Assembly (NCBI RefSeq): GCF_051401765.1 | Contig: NW_027480535.1 | Coordinates: 1,426,001-1,490,000, forward strand | DNA from: Calliopsis andreniformis | Lineage: Eukaryota; Arthropoda; Insecta; Hymenoptera; Andrenidae | Length of the DNA: 64,000 nt | Direction of reading: 5' to 3' | Shown: positions 1-12,886 of the stretch, piece by piece | Numbering within the stretch: the first letter of the stretch is position 1 | Layout: each line of letters opens with the position of its first letter | Translations under genes and position numbers: made by a program | The notes under the pieces: model-generated | The model's input: the letters and a program-made list of their open reading frames with translations, nothing else | Database searches by the model: none | Told to the model about the DNA's origin: nothing

Positions 1-680
1 ACTGATTGTTGAGGACTTAGGTCTGAAGATTGAGGATTCAGGATTGAGGATCCAGGATTGAGGTTTGAGGACTGAGGATTGAGGATTGAGGATTGAGGAT
101 TGAGGATTGAGGATTAAGGATGGAGGATTGGGGATTGAAGATTGAGGATTGGGTATTGCGTATTGAACATTGAGGATTGAGGATTGAGGATTGAGGATTG
201 AGGATTGGGTATTGAGGATTGAAGACTGAGGATTGAGGATTGAGGATTGAGGATTGAGGATTGAAGATTGAGGATTGAGGATTGAGGATTGATGATTGAA
301 GATTGAGTATTGAGGATTGAAGATTGAGGATTGAGGATTGAGGATTGAGGATTGAGTATTGAGGATTGAGAATTGAGGATTGAGGGTTGAAGATTGTGTA
401 TTCAGGATTGAAGATTGAGGATTGAGGATCGAGGATTGAGGATTGACGATGAGGGCTGAGGGTTGAGGATTGAGGTTTGAGGACTGAGGACTGAGGATTG
501 AGGATTGAGAATTGAGGATTGAGGATTGCGGATTGAAGATTGAGGATTGGGTATTGAGGATTGAAGAATGAGGATTGAGGATTGAGGACTGAGGATTGAG
601 GATTGAAGATTGAGGATTGAGGATTGAGGATTGAGGATTGAGGATTGAGTATTGAAGATTGAGTATTGAGGATTGAGGAT
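1..680. repeat. Partial module, copy of 4939-5618
   Basis: The window opens in the middle of an anchor, at its ACTGATTGTT part. It then follows the same order of variant heptamers as the segment starting at 4939, including the rare GAGGACT-TAGGTCT step and GGATCC at 48-53. The match stops near 680. There the sequence switches to a path shared with ~12,887, marked by an unusual GCAGATT unit near 710. Confidence 0.75.
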
Positions 681-3135
681 TGAAGATTGATGATTGAGTA
701 TTGAGGATTGCAGATTGAGGATTGAGGTTTGAGGACTGAGGATTGAGGATTGAGGATTGAGGATTGAGGATTGAGGATTGAGTATTGAGGATTGAGAATT
801 GAGGATTGAGGGTTGAAGATTGTGTATTCAGGATTGAAGATTGAGGATTGAGGATTGAGGATTGAGGATTGAAGATGAGGGCTGAGGGTTGAGGATTGAG
901 GTTTGAGGACTGAGGATTGAGGATTGAGGATTGAGAATTGAGGATTGAGGATTGAGGATTGAAGATTGAGGATTGGATATTGAGGATTGAAGAATGAGGA
1001 TTGAGGATTGAGGACTGAGGATTGAGGATTGAAGATTGAGGATTGTGGATTGAGAATTGAGGATTGAGTATTGAAGATTGAGTATTGAGGGTCGAGGATT
1101 GAAGATTGAGGACTGGGGACTGAGTATTGAGGGTTGAGTGATGAGAATTGGTGTTTGTGGATAGAGATTTAAAGATTGCAGATTGAGTATTGAGTATCGA
1201 AAACTGTGAATTGATGATATTCTATTGAGGATTGAGAATTTACAACTGATTGTTGAGGACTGAGGTCTGAAGATTGAGGATTCAGGATTGAGGATCCAGG
1301 ATTGAAGTTTGAGGACTGAGGATTGTGGATTGAGGATTGAGGATTGAGGATTGAGGATTGAGGATTGAGGATTGGGTATTGAGGATTGAAGACTGAGGAT
1401 TGAGGATTGAGGATTGAGGATTGAGGATTGAAGATTGAGGATTGTGGATTGAGGATTGAGGATTGAAGATTGAGTATTGAGGATTGAAGGTTGAGGATTG
1501 AGGATTGAGGATTGATGATTGAGTATTGAGGATTGAAGATTGAGGATTGAGGATTGAGGATTGAGGACTGAGGATTGGTGATTGAGGATTGATGATTGAG
1601 TATTGAGGACTGAAGATTGAGGGTTGAGGATTGAGGATTGAGGATTGAGGATTGAGTATTGAGGATTGAGAATTGAGGACTGAGGATTGAGGGTTGAAGA
1701 TTGTGTATTCAGGATTGAAGATTGAGGATTGAGGATTGAGGATTGTGGATTGACGATGAGGGCTGAGGGTTGAGGATTGAGGTTTGAGGACTGAGGACTG
1801 AGGATTGAGGATTCAGAATTGAGGATTGAGGATTGAGGATTGAAGATTGAGGATTGGGTATTGAGGATTGAAGAAAGAGGATTGAGGATTGAGGACTGAG
1901 GATTGAGGATTGAAGATTGAGTATTGAGGATTGAGGATTGAGGATTGAAGATTGAGTATTGAGGATTGAAGGTAGGGGATTGAGGATTGAGGATTGAGGA
2001 TTGAGGATTGAAGATTGAGGACTGGGGACTGAGTGTTGAGGGCTGAGTGATGAGAATTGATGTTTGTGGATGGAGATTTAAAGATTGCAGATTGAGTATT
2101 GAGTATTGAAAACTGTGAATTGAGGATATTCTATTGAGGATTCAGGATTGACAACTGATTGTTGAGGACTCAGGGCTGAAGATTGAGGATTGAGGATTGA
2201 GGATTGAGGATTGACGGTGAGGGCTGATGGTTGAGGATTGAGGTTTGAGGACTGAGGACTGAGGATTGAGGATTGAGAGTCGAGGATTGAGGATTGAGGA
2301 TTGAAGATTGAGGATTGGGTATTGAGGATTGTAGAATGAGGATTGAGGATTGAGGAGTGAGGATTGAGGATTGAAGATTGAGGATTGAGGATTGAGGATT
2401 GATGATTGAAGATTGAGTATTGAGGATTGAAGGTACGGGATTGAGGATTGAGGATTGAGGATTGAGGATTGAAGATTGAGGACTGGGGACTGAGTATTGA
2501 GGGTTGAGTGATGAGAATTGGTGTTTGTGGATAGAGATTTAAAGATTGCAGATTGAGTATTGAGTATTGAAAACTGTGAATTGATGATATTCTATTGAGG
2601 ATTGAGAATTTACAACTGATTGTTGAGGACTGAGGTCTGAAGATTGAGGATTCACGATTGAGGATCCAGGATTGAGGTTTGAGGACTGAGGATTGAGGAT
2701 TGAGGATTGAGGATTGAGGAGTGAGGATTGAGGATTGAGGATTGGGGATTGAAGACTGAGGAGTGGGTATTGCGTATTGAACATTGAGGATTGAGGATTG
2801 AGGATTGAGGATTGAGGATTGAGGACTGAAGATTGAATATTGATGATTGAAGATTGAGTATTGAGGATTGAGGGTTGTGGATTGAGGACGGGGACTGAGG
2901 GTTGAGTATTGATGTCTGAGGTCTGAGGATTGAGGATTGAGGATTGAGGATTGAAGATTGAGGATTGAGGATTGAGGATTGAGGATAGAGTGTTGAGGAT
3001 TGAGAATTGAGGATTGAGGGTTGAAGATTGTGTATTCAGGATTGAAGATTGAGGTTGAGGATTGAGGATTGAGGATTGACGATGAGGGCTGGGGGTTGAG
3101 GATTGAGGTTTGAGGACTGAGGACTGAGGATTGAG
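681..3135. repeat. Duplicated block P, first copy (offset 12,206)
   Basis: This ~2.45-kb block is repeated at 12,887-15,341. Its three anchors at 1168, 2077 and 2538 map exactly to 13374, 14283 and 14744. Both copies share the close anchor pair 461 bp apart, the GGTGAGGGCTGATGG variant signpost, and the GAGGAGT units in the 2.6-2.8 kb part. The copies diverge near 3137, where one continues with GATTGAGAATT and the other with GATTCAGAATT. Confidence 0.8.
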
Positions 3136-4861
3136 GATTGAGAATTGAGGAGTGAGGATTGAGGATTGAAGATTGAGGATTGGGTATTGAGGATCGAAGA
3201 CTGAGGATAGACGATTGAGGATTGAGGATTGAGGATTGAAGATTGAGGATTGAGGATTGAGGATTGAGGATTGAAGATTGAGTATTGAGGATTGAAGATT
3301 GAGGATTGAGGATTGAAGATTGATGATTGAGTATTGAGGATTGAAGATTGAGGATTGAGGATTGAGGATTGAGGACTGAGGATTGAGGATTGAGGATTGA
3401 GGATTGAGTTTTGAGGATTGAGAATTGAGGATTGAGGGTTGAAGATTGTGTATACAGGATTGAAGATTGAGGATTGAGGATTGAAGATTGAGGATTGAGG
3501 ATTGAGGATTGAGGATTGAGTACTGAAGATTGAGTATTGAGGATTGAATGTAGGGGATTGAGGGTTGAGGATTGAGGATTGAGGATTGAAAATTGAGGAC
3601 TGGGGACTGAGTATTGAGTGTTGAGTGATGAGAATTGGTGTTTGTGGATAGAGATTTAAAGATTGCAGATTGAGTATTGAGTATTGAAAACTGTGAATTG
3701 ATGATACTCTATTGAGCATTGAGAATTTACAACTGATTGTTGAGGACTGAGGTCTGAAGATTGAGGATTCAGGATTGAGGATCCAGGATTGAGGTTTGAG
3801 GACTGAGGATTGAGGATTGAGGATTGAGGATCGAGGATTGAGGATTGAGGATTGAGGATTGGGGATTGAAGATTGAGGATTGGGTATTGCGTATTGAACA
3901 TTGAGGATTGAGGATTAAGGATTGAGGATTGAGGATTGGGTATTGAGGATTGAAGACTGAGGATTGAGGATTGAGGATTGAGGATTGAGGATTGAAGATT
4001 GAGGATTGAGGATTGAGGACTGAAGATTGAATATTGATGATTGAAGATTGAGTATTGAGGATTGAGGGTTGTGGATTGAGGACGGGGACTGAGGGTTGAG
4101 TATTGATGTCTGAGGTCTGAGGATTGAGGATTGAGGATTGAGGATTGAAGATTGAGGATTGAGGATTGAGGATTGAGGATAGAGTGTTGAGGATTGAGAA
4201 TTGAGGATTGAGGGTTGAAGATTGTGTATTCAGGATTGAAGATTGAGGTTGAGGATTGAGGATTGAGGATTGACGATGAGGGCTGAGGGTTGAGGATTGA
4301 GGTTTGAGGACTGAGGACTGAGGATTGAGGATTCAGAATTGAGGATTGAGAATTGAGGATTGAAGATTGAGGATTGGGTATTGAGGATTGAAGAATGAGG
4401 ATTGAGGATTGAGGACTGAGGATTGAGGATTGAAGATTGAGGACTGAGGATTGAGGATTGAGGATTGAGGATTGAGGATTGAGGATTGAAGATTGAGTAT
4501 TGAGGTTTGAAGATTGAGGATTTTGGATTGAGAATTGAGGATTGAGTATTGAACATTGAGGATTGGGGATTGAGGATTGACGATTGAGGATTCAGTATTG
4601 AGGATTGAGAATTGAGGATTGAGGATTGAAGGTTGAGTATTGAGGATTGAAGATTGAGGATTGAGGATTGAGGATTGAGGATTGACTATGAGGGCTGAGG
4701 GTTGAGGATTGAGGATTGAGGATTGAGTATTGAAGATTGAGTATTGAGGATTGAATGTAGGTGATTGAGGGTTGAGGACTGAGGATTGAGGATTGAAGAT
4801 TGAGGACTGGGGACTGAGTATTGAGGGTTGAGTGATGAGAATTGGTGTTTGTGAATAGAGA

Positions 4862-5686
4862 TTTAAAGATTGCAGATTGAGTATTGAGTATTGAAAACTG
4901 TGAATTGATGATACTCTATTGAGGATTGAGAATTTACAACTGATTGTTGAGGACTTAGGTCTGAAGATTGAGGATTCAGGATTGAGGATCCAGGATTGAG
5001 GTTTGAGGACTGAGGATTGAGGATTGAGGATTGAGGATTGAGGATTGAGGATTGAGGATGGAGGATTGGGGATTGAAGATTGAGGATTGGGTATTGCGTA
5101 TTGAACATTGAGGATTGAGGATTGAGGATTGAGGATTGAGGATTGGGTATTGAGGATTGAAGACTGAGGATTGAGGATTGAGGATTGAGGATTGAGGATT
5201 GAAGATTGAGGATTGAGGATTGAGGATTGATGATTGAAGATTGAGTATTGAGGATTGAAGATTGAGGATTGAGGATTGAGGATTGAGGATTGAGTATTGA
5301 GGATTGAGAATTGAGGATTGAGGGTTGAAGATTGTGTATTCAGGATTGAAGATTGAGGATTGAGGATCGAGGATTGAGGATTGACGATGAGGGCTGAGGG
5401 TTGAGGATTGAGGTTTGAGGACTGAGGACTGAGGATTGAGGATTGAGAATTGAGGATTGAGGATTGCGGATTGAAGATTGAGGATTGGGTATTGAGGATT
5501 GAAGAATGAGGATTGAGGATTGAGGACTGAGGATTGAGGATTGAAGATTGAGGATTGAGGATTGAGGATTGAGGATTGAGGATTGAGTATTGAAGATTGA
5601 GTATTGAGGATTGAGGATTGAAGATTGGGGACTGGGGACTGAGTATTGAGGGTTGAGTGATGAGAATTGGTGTTTGTGGATAGAGA
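4862..5686. repeat. Exemplar of the basic ~0.83-kb module
   Basis: This 825-bp interval shows the module grammar used in region I. After the anchor come CAGGATT units around a GGATCC, then GCGTATT-GAACATT (~5095-5108), then GGGTATT-GAGGATT-GAAGACT, then GTGTATT-CAGGATT (~5335). Next is the 6-bp signpost GACGAT-GAGGGCT (5383), then GGGTATT-GAGGATT-GAAGAAT, and finally a GGGGACT-GAGTATT lead-in to the next anchor. The same order is met in the 825- or 832-bp intervals at 10349, 15881 and 19233. Its length is 118 x 7 - 1, which fits the single 6-bp unit it contains. Confidence 0.8.
5383..5451. repeat. Six-base signpost (GACGAT-GAGGGCT), exemplar
   Basis: A 6-bp unit interrupts the 7-bp register, followed by GAGGGCT, GAGGGTT, GAGGATT, GAGGTTT and two GAGGACT units. 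The 6-bp unit appears in several forms before the same followers: GACGAT, GACTAT (e.g. ~6087), GACGGT (~2214), GTCGAT (~26,572) and GAGGAT (~40,192). It recurs dozens of times and causes most departures of module length from a multiple of seven. The shared context suggests one ancestral single-base deletion, spread by duplication and later diversified at its third and fourth bases. Confidence 0.8.
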
Positions 5687-5780
5687 TTTAAAGATTGCAG
5701 ATTGAGTATTGAGTATTGAAAACTGTGAATTGATGATATTCTATTGAGGATTGAGAATTTACAACTGATTGTTGAGGACT
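5655..5780. repeat. Anchor block, subtype 1 (exemplar)
   Basis: This 126-bp stretch is the most diverged recurrent element, yet it is exactly 18 heptamers long and in phase with the array on both sides. It runs from GAGTGAT-GAGAATT through GAGATTT-AAAGATT (which holds TTTAAA, a DraI site), GTGAATT-GATGATA and GAGAATT-TACAACT to GAGGACT. About 48 subtype-1 copies occur across the window, and intervals between neighbouring anchors of either subtype range from ~419 to ~2,860 bp. On the - strand TTTAAAG supplies a TAA that closes many open frames. No known protein-binding motif was recognised in it. Confidence 0.85.
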
Positions 5781-7840
5781 GAGGTCTGAAGATTGAGGAT
5801 TGAGGATTGAGGATTGAGGATTGAGGATTGAGGATTGAAGATTGAGGATTGGGTATTGCTGACTGAACATTGAGGATTGAGGATTGAGTATTGAGGATTG
5901 AGGACTGAAGATTGAATATTGATGATTGAAGATTAAGGATTGAGGATTGAGGGCTGTGGATTGAGGACGAGGACTGAGGGTTCAGTATTGATGTCTGAGG
6001 TCTGAGGATTGAGGATTGAGGATTGAGGATTGAAGATTGAGTATTGAGGATTGAAGATTGAGGATTGAGGATTGAGGATTGAGGATTGACTATGAGGGCT
6101 GAGGGTTGAGGATTGACGTTTGAGGACTGAGGACTGAGGATTGAGGATTGAGAATTGAGGATTGAGGATTGAGGATTGAAGATTGAGGACTGAGGATTGA
6201 GGATTGAGGATTGAGGATTGAGGTTTGAGGATTGAAGATTGAGTATTGAGGTTTGAAGATTGAGGATTTTGGATTGAGGATTGAGGATTGAGTGTTGAAC
6301 ATTGAGGATTGGGGATTGAGTATTGACGATTGAGGATTCAGTATTGAGGATTGAGAATTGAGGATTGAGGATTGAAGGTTGAGTATTGAGGATTGAAGAT
6401 TGAGGATTGAGGATTGAGTATTGTGGATTGACTATGAGGGCTGAGGGTTGAGGATTGAGGTTTGAGGACTGAGGACTGAGGATTGAGGATTGAGAATTGA
6501 GGATTGAGGATTGAGGATTCAAGATTGAGGATTGGGTATTGAGGATCGAAGACTGAGGATAGACGATTGAGGATTGAGGATTGAGGATTGAAGATTGAGG
6601 ATTGAGGATTGAGGATTGAGGATTGAAGATTGAGTATTGAGGATTGAAGATTGAGGATTGAGGATTGAAGATTGATGATTGAGTATTGAGGATTGAAGAT
6701 TGAGGATTGAGGATTGAGGATTGAGGACTGAGGATTGAGGATTGAGGATTGAGGATTGAGTTTTGAGGATTGAGAATTGAGGATTGAGGGTTGAAGATTG
6801 TGTATACAGGATTGAAGATTGAGGATTGAGGATTGAAGATTGAGGATTGAGGATTGAGGATTGAGGATTGAGTATTGAAGATTGAGTATTGAGGATTGAA
6901 TGTAGGGGATTGAGGGTTGAGGATTGAGGATTGAGGATTGAAGATTGAGGACTGGGGACTGAGTATTGAGTGTTGAGTGATGAGAATTGGTGTTTGTGGA
7001 TAGAGATTTAAAGATTGCAGATTGAGTATTGAGTATTGAAAACTGTGAATTGATGATACTCTATTGAGCATTGAGAATTTACAACTGATTGTTGAGGACT
7101 GAGGTCTGAAGATTGAGGATTCAGGATTGAGGATCCAGGATTGAGGTTTGAGGACTGAGGATTGAGGATTGAGGATTGAGGATCGAGGATTGAGGATTGA
7201 GGATGGAGGATTGGGGATTGAAGATTGAGGATTGGGTATTGCGTATTGAACATTGAGGATTGAGGATTAAGGATTGAGGATTGAGGATTGGGTATTGAGG
7301 ATTGAAGACTGAGGATTGAGGATTGAGGATTGAGGATTGAGGAATGAAGATTGAGGATTGAGGATTGAGGATTGAGGATTGAGGATTGAAGATTGAGTAT
7401 TGAGGATTGAAGATTGAGGATTGAGGATTGAGGATTGAGGATTGAGTATTGAGGATTGAGAATTGAGGATTGAGGGTTGAAGATTGTGTATTCAGGATTG
7501 AAGATTGAGGATTGAGGATTGAGGATTGAGGATTGACGATGAGGGCTGAGGGTTGAGGATTGAGGTTTGAGGACTGAGGATTGAGGATTGAGGATTGAGA
7601 ATTGAGGATTGAGGATTGAGGATTGAAGATTGAGGATTGGATATTGAGGATTGAAGAATGAGGATAGAGGATTGAGGACTGAGGATTGAGGATTGAAGAT
7701 TGAGGATTGAGGATTGAAGATTGAGGATTGAGTATTGAAGATTGAGTATTGAGGGTTGACGATTGAAGATTGAGGACTGGGGACTGAGTATTGAGGGTTG
7801 AGTGATGAGAATTGGTGTTTGTGGATAGAGATTTAAAGAT

Positions 7841-9966
7841 TGCAGATTGAGTATTGAGTATTGAAAACTGTGAATTGATGATACTCTATTGAGCATTGAG
7901 AATTTACAACTGATTGTTGAGGACTGAGGTCTGAAGATTGAGGATTCAGGATTGAGGATCCAGGATTGAGGTTTGAGGACTGAGGATTGAGGATTGAGGA
8001 TTGAGGATCGAGGATTGAGGTTTGAGGATTGAGGACTGAGGATTGATGATTGAGGATTGATGATTGAGTATTGAGGATTGAAGATTGAGGATTGAGGATT
8101 GAGGATTGAGGATTGAGTTTTGAGGATTGAGAATTGAGGATTGAGGGTTGAAGATTGTGTATACAGGATTGAAGATTGAGGATTGAGGATTGAAGATTGA
8201 GGATTGAAGATTGAGGATTGAGGATTGAAGATTGATGATTGAGTATTGAGGATTGAAGATTGAGGATTGAGGATTGAGGATTGAGGACTGAGGACTGATG
8301 ATTGAGGATTGAGGATTGAGGATTGAAGATTGAGTATTGAGGATTGAAGATTGAGGATTGAGGATTGAAGATTGATGATTGAGTATTGAGGATTGAAGAT
8401 TGAGGACTGGGGACTGAGTATTGAGTGTTGAGTGATGAGAATTGGTGTTTGTGGATAGAGATTTAAAGATTGCAGATTGAGTATTGAGTATTGAAAACTG
8501 TGAATTGATGATACTCTATTGAGCATTGAGAATTTACAACTGATTGTTGAGGACTGAGGTCTGAAGATTGAGGATTCAGGATTGAGGATCCAGGATTGAG
8601 GTTTGAGGACTGAGGATTGAGGATTGAGGATTGAGGATTGAGGATTGAGGATTGAGGATTGAGGATTGAGGATTGGGGATTGAAGATTGAGGATTGGGTA
8701 TTGCGTATTGAACATTGAGGATTGAGGATTGAGGATTGAGGATTGAGGATTGGGTATTGAGGATTGAAGACTGAGGATTGAGGATTGAGGATTGAGGATT
8801 GAGGATTGAAGATTGAGGATTGAGGATTGAGGATTGAGGATTGAGGATTGAAGACTGAGTATTGAGGATTGAAGATTGAGGATTGAGGATTGAGGATTGA
8901 GGATTGAGTATTGAGGATTGAGAATTGAGGATTGAGGGTTGAAGATTGTGTATTCAGGATTGAAAATTGAGGATTGAGGATTGAGGATTGAGGATTGACG
9001 ATGAGGGCTGAGGGTTGAGGATTGAGGTTTGAGGACTGAGGATTGAGGATTGAGGATTGAGAATTGAGGATTGAGGATTGAGGATTGAAGATGGAGGATT
9101 GGATATTGAGGATTGAAGAATGAGGATAGAGGATTGAGGACTGAGGATTGAGGATTGAAGATTGAGGATTGAGGATTGAGGATTGAGGATTGAGTATTGA
9201 AGATTGAGTATTGAGGGTTGAGGATTGAAGATTGAGGACTGGGGACTGAGTATTGAGGGTTGAGTGATGAGAATTGGTGTTTGTGGATAGAGATTTAAAG
9301 ATTGCAGATTGAGTATTGAGTATTGAAAACTGTGAATTGATGATATTCTATTGATGATTGAGAATTTACAACTGATTGTTGAGGACTGAGGTCTGAAGAT
9401 TGAGGATTCAGGATCGAGGATCCAGGATAGAAGTTTGAGGACTGAGGATTGTGGATTGAGGATTGAGGAGTGAGGATTGAGGATTGAGGATTGAGGATTG
9501 GGTATTGAGGATTGAAGACTGAGGATTGAGGATTGAGGATTGAGGATTGAGGATTGAAGATTGAGGATTGTGGATCGAGGATTGAGGATTGAGGATTGAG
9601 TATTGAGGATTGAAGGTTGAGGATTGAGGATTGAGGATTGATGATTGAGTATTGAGGATTGAAGATTGAGGATTGAGGATTGAGGATTGAGGACTGAGGA
9701 TTGGTGATTGAGGATTGATGATTGAGTATTGAGGACTGAAGATTGAGGATTGAGGATTGAGGATTGAGGATTGAGGATTGAGTATTGAGGATTGAGAATT
9801 GAGGATTGAGGATTGAGGATTGAGGGTTGAAGATTGTGTATTCAGGATTGAAGGTTGAGGATTGAGGATTGAGGATTGTGGATTGACGATGAGGGCTGAG
9901 GGTTGAGGATTGAGGTTTGAGGCCTGAGGACTGAGGATTGAGGATTCAGAATTGAGGATTGAGGAT
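7841..9966. repeat. Region I segment with a 1,462-bp internal duplication
   Basis: The approach to the anchor at 9294 matches the approach to 7832 at offset 1,462 (for example 8903 onward against 7441 onward). Both carry GAAGAATGAGGATAGAGG. The 7832-8462 interval lacks the six-base signpost and is exactly 630 = 90 x 7 bp. From 9294 on, the marker CTATTGATGATTG is shared with 22,203 onward. No other feature is seen. Confidence 0.65.
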
Positions 9967-11630
9967 TGAGGATTGAAGATTGAGTATTGAGGTTTGAAGA
10001 TTGAGGATTTTGGATTGAGAATTGAGGATTGAGTATTGAACATTGAGGATTGGGGATTGAGGATTGACGATTGAGGATTCAGTATTGAGGATTGAGAATT
10101 GAGGATTGAGGATTGAAGGTTGAGTATTGAGGATTGAAGATTGAGGATTGAGGATTGAGGATTGAGGATTGACTATGAGGGCTGAGGGTTGAGGATTGAG
10201 GATTGAGGATTGAGTATTGAAGATTGAGTATTGAGGATTGAATGTAGGTGATTGAGGGTTGAGGACTGAGGATTGAGGATTGAAGATTGAGGACTGGGGA
10301 CTGAGTATTGAGGGTTGAGTGATGAGAATTGGTGTTTGTGAATAGAGATTTAAAGATTGCAGATTGAGTATTGAGTATTGAAAACTGTGAATTGATGATA
10401 CTCTATTGAGGATTGAGAATTTACAACTGATTGTTGAGGACTTAGGTCTGAAGATTGAGGATTCAGGATTGAGGATCCAGGATTGAGGTTTGAGGACTGA
10501 GGATTGAGGATTGAGGATTGAGGATTGAGGATTGAGGATTGAGGATGGAGGATTGGGGATTGAAGATTGAGGATTGGGTATTGCGTATTGAACATTGAGG
10601 ATTGAGGATTGAGGATTGAGGATTGAGGATTGGGTATTGAGGATTGAAGACTGAGGATTGAGGATTGAGGATTGAGGATTGAGGATTGAAGATTGAGGAT
10701 TGAGGATTGAGGATTGATGATTGAAGATTGAGTATTGAGGATTGAAGATTGAGGATTGAGGATTGAGGATTGAGGATTGAGTATTGAGGATTGAGAATTG
10801 AGGATTGAGGGTTGAAGATTGTGTATTCAGGATTGAAGATTGAGGATTGAGGATCGAGGATTGAGGATTGACGATGAGGGCTGAGGGTTGAGGATTGAGG
10901 TTTGAGGACTGAGGACTGAGGATTGAGGATTGAGAATTGAGGATTGAGGATTGCGGATTGAAGATTGAGGATTGGGTATTGAGGATTGAAGAATGAGGAT
11001 TGAGGATTGAGGACTGAGGATTGAGGATTGAAGATTGAGGATTGAGGATTGAGGATTGAGGATTGAGGATTGAGGATTGAGTATTGAAGATTGAGTATTG
11101 AGGATTGAGGATTGAAGATTGGGGACTGGGGACTGAGTATTGAGGGTTGAGTGATGAGAATTGGTGTTTGTGGATAGAGATTTAAAGATTGCAGATTGAG
11201 TATTGAGTATTGAAAACTGTGAATTGATGATATTCTATTGAGGATTGAGAATTTACAACTGATTGTTGAGGACTGAGGTCTGAAGATTGAGGATTGAGGA
11301 TTGAGGATTGAGGATTGAGGATTGAGGATTGAGGATTGAGGATTGAAGATTGAGGATTGGGTATTGCTGACTGAACATTGAGGATTGAGGATTGAGTATT
11401 GAGGATTGAGGACTGAAGATTGAATATTGATGATTGAAGATTAAGGATTGAGGGTTGAGGGCTGTGGATTGAGGACGAGGACTGAGGGTTCAGTATTGAT
11501 GTCTGAGGTCTGAGGATTGAGGATTGAGGATTGAGGATTGAAGATTGAGTATTGAGGATTGAAGATTGAGGATTGAGGATTGAGGATTGAGGATTGACTA
11601 TGAGGGCTGAGGGTTGAGGATTGAGGTTTG
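9967..11630. repeat. Duplicated block S, second copy (offset 5,487)
   Basis: This copy of 4480-6130 carries one extra canonical unit between its anchors (832 instead of 825 bp). It ends near 11,635. There the first copy continues GAGGACTGAGGACT and this one GAGGACTGAGGTCT. Confidence 0.76.
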
Positions 11631-11639
11631 AGGACTGAG

Positions 11640-12487
11640 GTCTGAAGATTGAGGATTGAGGATTGAGGATTGAGGATTGAGGATTGAGGACTGAGGATTG
11701 AGGATTGAAGATTGAGGATTGAGGATTGAGGATTGAGGATTGAAGATTGAGTATTGAGGATTGAAGGTAGGGGATTGAGGATTGAGGATTGAGGATTGAG
11801 GATTGAAGATTGAGGACTGGGGACTGAGTATTGAGGGCTGAGTGATGAGAATTGATGTTTGTGGATAGAGATTTAAAGATTGCAGATTGAGTATTGAGTA
11901 TTGAAAACTGTGAATTGATGATATTCTATTGAGGATTGAGAATTTACAACCGATTGTTGAGGACTGAGGTCTGAAGATTGAGGATTCAGGATTGAGTATC
12001 CAGGATTGAGGTTTGAGGAGTGAGGATTGAGGATTGAGGATTGAAGATTGAGGTTTGAGGGTCGAGGATTGAGGGTTGAGGACTGATGATTGAGGATTGA
12101 GGATTGAGCATTGACGATTGAAGATTGAAGACTGTGGATTGAGGATTGAAAATTGACGATTGAGGATTGTGGATTGAGGATTGAGGATTGAACATTGAGG
12201 ACTGAGTGTTGAGGGTTGAGTGATGAGAATTGGTGTTTGTGGATAGAGGCTTGAAGGTTGCAGATTGTGTATTGAGTATTGAAAACTGTGAATTGAGGAT
12301 ATTCTATTGAGGATTCAGGATTGACAACTGATTGTTGAGGACTCAGGGCTGAAGATTGAGGATTGAGGATTGAGGATTGAGGATTGACGGTGAGGGCTGA
12401 TGGTTGAGGATTGAGGTTTGAGGACTGAGGACTGAGGATTGAGGATTGAGAATTGAGGATTGAGGATTGAGGATTGAAGATTGAGGA
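11640..12487. repeat. Region I segment related to the 5.5-kb HOR
   Basis: This segment matches ~23,600-24,447 at offset ~11,960, and so also the other copies of the 5.5-kb HOR. It includes the anchor at 11872, the decayed anchor at 12250, a GGTAGGGG unit, a GAGGGTC-GAGGATT pair (~12,057) and the GACGGT signpost (~12,387). It shows that region II was built from sequence already present in region I, or the reverse. From ~12,480 to ~12,890 the sequence follows ~6,260-6,670 at offset 6,221 instead. Confidence 0.7.
12218..12343. repeat. Decayed anchor variant (exemplar)
   Basis: The position matching TTTAAAG reads CTTGAAG (12250), and GATATTCTATTGAGG is followed by GATTCAGGATTGACAAC. The same decayed form recurs at 24210, 29733 and 35257, which are spaced by the 5,523/5,524-bp HOR. 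Two related decayed anchors lie near 62033 and 62535. Heptamer phase is kept, so the anchor identity was lost by substitution only. Confidence 0.7.
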
Positions 12488-12886
12488 TTTTGGATTGAGG
12501 ATTGAGGATTGAGTATTGAACATTGAGGATTGGGGATTGAGTATTGACGATTGAGGATTCAGTATTGAGGATTGAGAATTGAGGATTGAGGATTGAAAGT
12601 TGAGTATTGAGGATTGAAGATTGAGGATTGAGGATTGAGTATTGTGGATTGACTATGAGGGCTGAGGGTTGAGGATTGAGGTTTGAGGACTGAGGACTGA
12701 GGATTGAGGATTGAGAATTGAGGATTGAGGATTGAGGATTGAAGATTGAGGATTGGGTATTGAGGATCGAAGACTGAGGATAGACGATTGAGGATTGCGG
12801 ATTGAGGATTGAAAATTGAGGATTGAGGATTGAGGATTGAGGATTGAAGATTGAGTATTGAGGATTGAAGATTGAGGATTGAGGAT

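Larger units (their letters stand above)
4480..6130. repeat. Duplicated block S, first copy (offset 5,487)
   Basis: The sequence from ~4480 to ~6130 recurs at ~9967-11,630. Anchors at 4862 and 5687 correspond to 10349 and 11181. The offset grows from 5,487 to 5,494 bp because the second copy carries one more heptamer. Shared rare features are GTGAATAGAG before the anchor at 4862/10349 and GGTATTGCTGACTG after the anchor at 5687/11181. Confidence 0.78.
3080..7840. repeat. Duplicated block Q, first copy (offset 14,371)
   Basis: This ~4.76-kb block matches 17,451-22,211. Anchors at 3655, 4862, 5687, 7007 and 7832 map exactly to 18026, 19233, 20058, 21378 and 22203. Its intervals are 1207, 825, 1320 and 825 bp. 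It contains its own partial 3,352-bp tandem duplication: the part from 3655 recurs at 7007, with the same ACTCTATTGAGCATTG anchor variant. The offset is 7 x 2053, so the two copies are also in heptamer phase. Confidence 0.85.

Noticed and set aside
5655..5780. Anchor as an inserted transposon or solo LTR
   Set aside because: There is no target-site duplication or terminal inverted repeat, and the block is exactly 18 heptamers in phase with its flanks. It is better explained as mutated heptamers.
4333..7071. 912-codon minus-strand open frame, repeated at 18704-21442
   Set aside because: Its conservation between the two places is explained by duplication of the whole ~4.8-kb DNA block, including parts in other frames. 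It is not evidence of a gene family.
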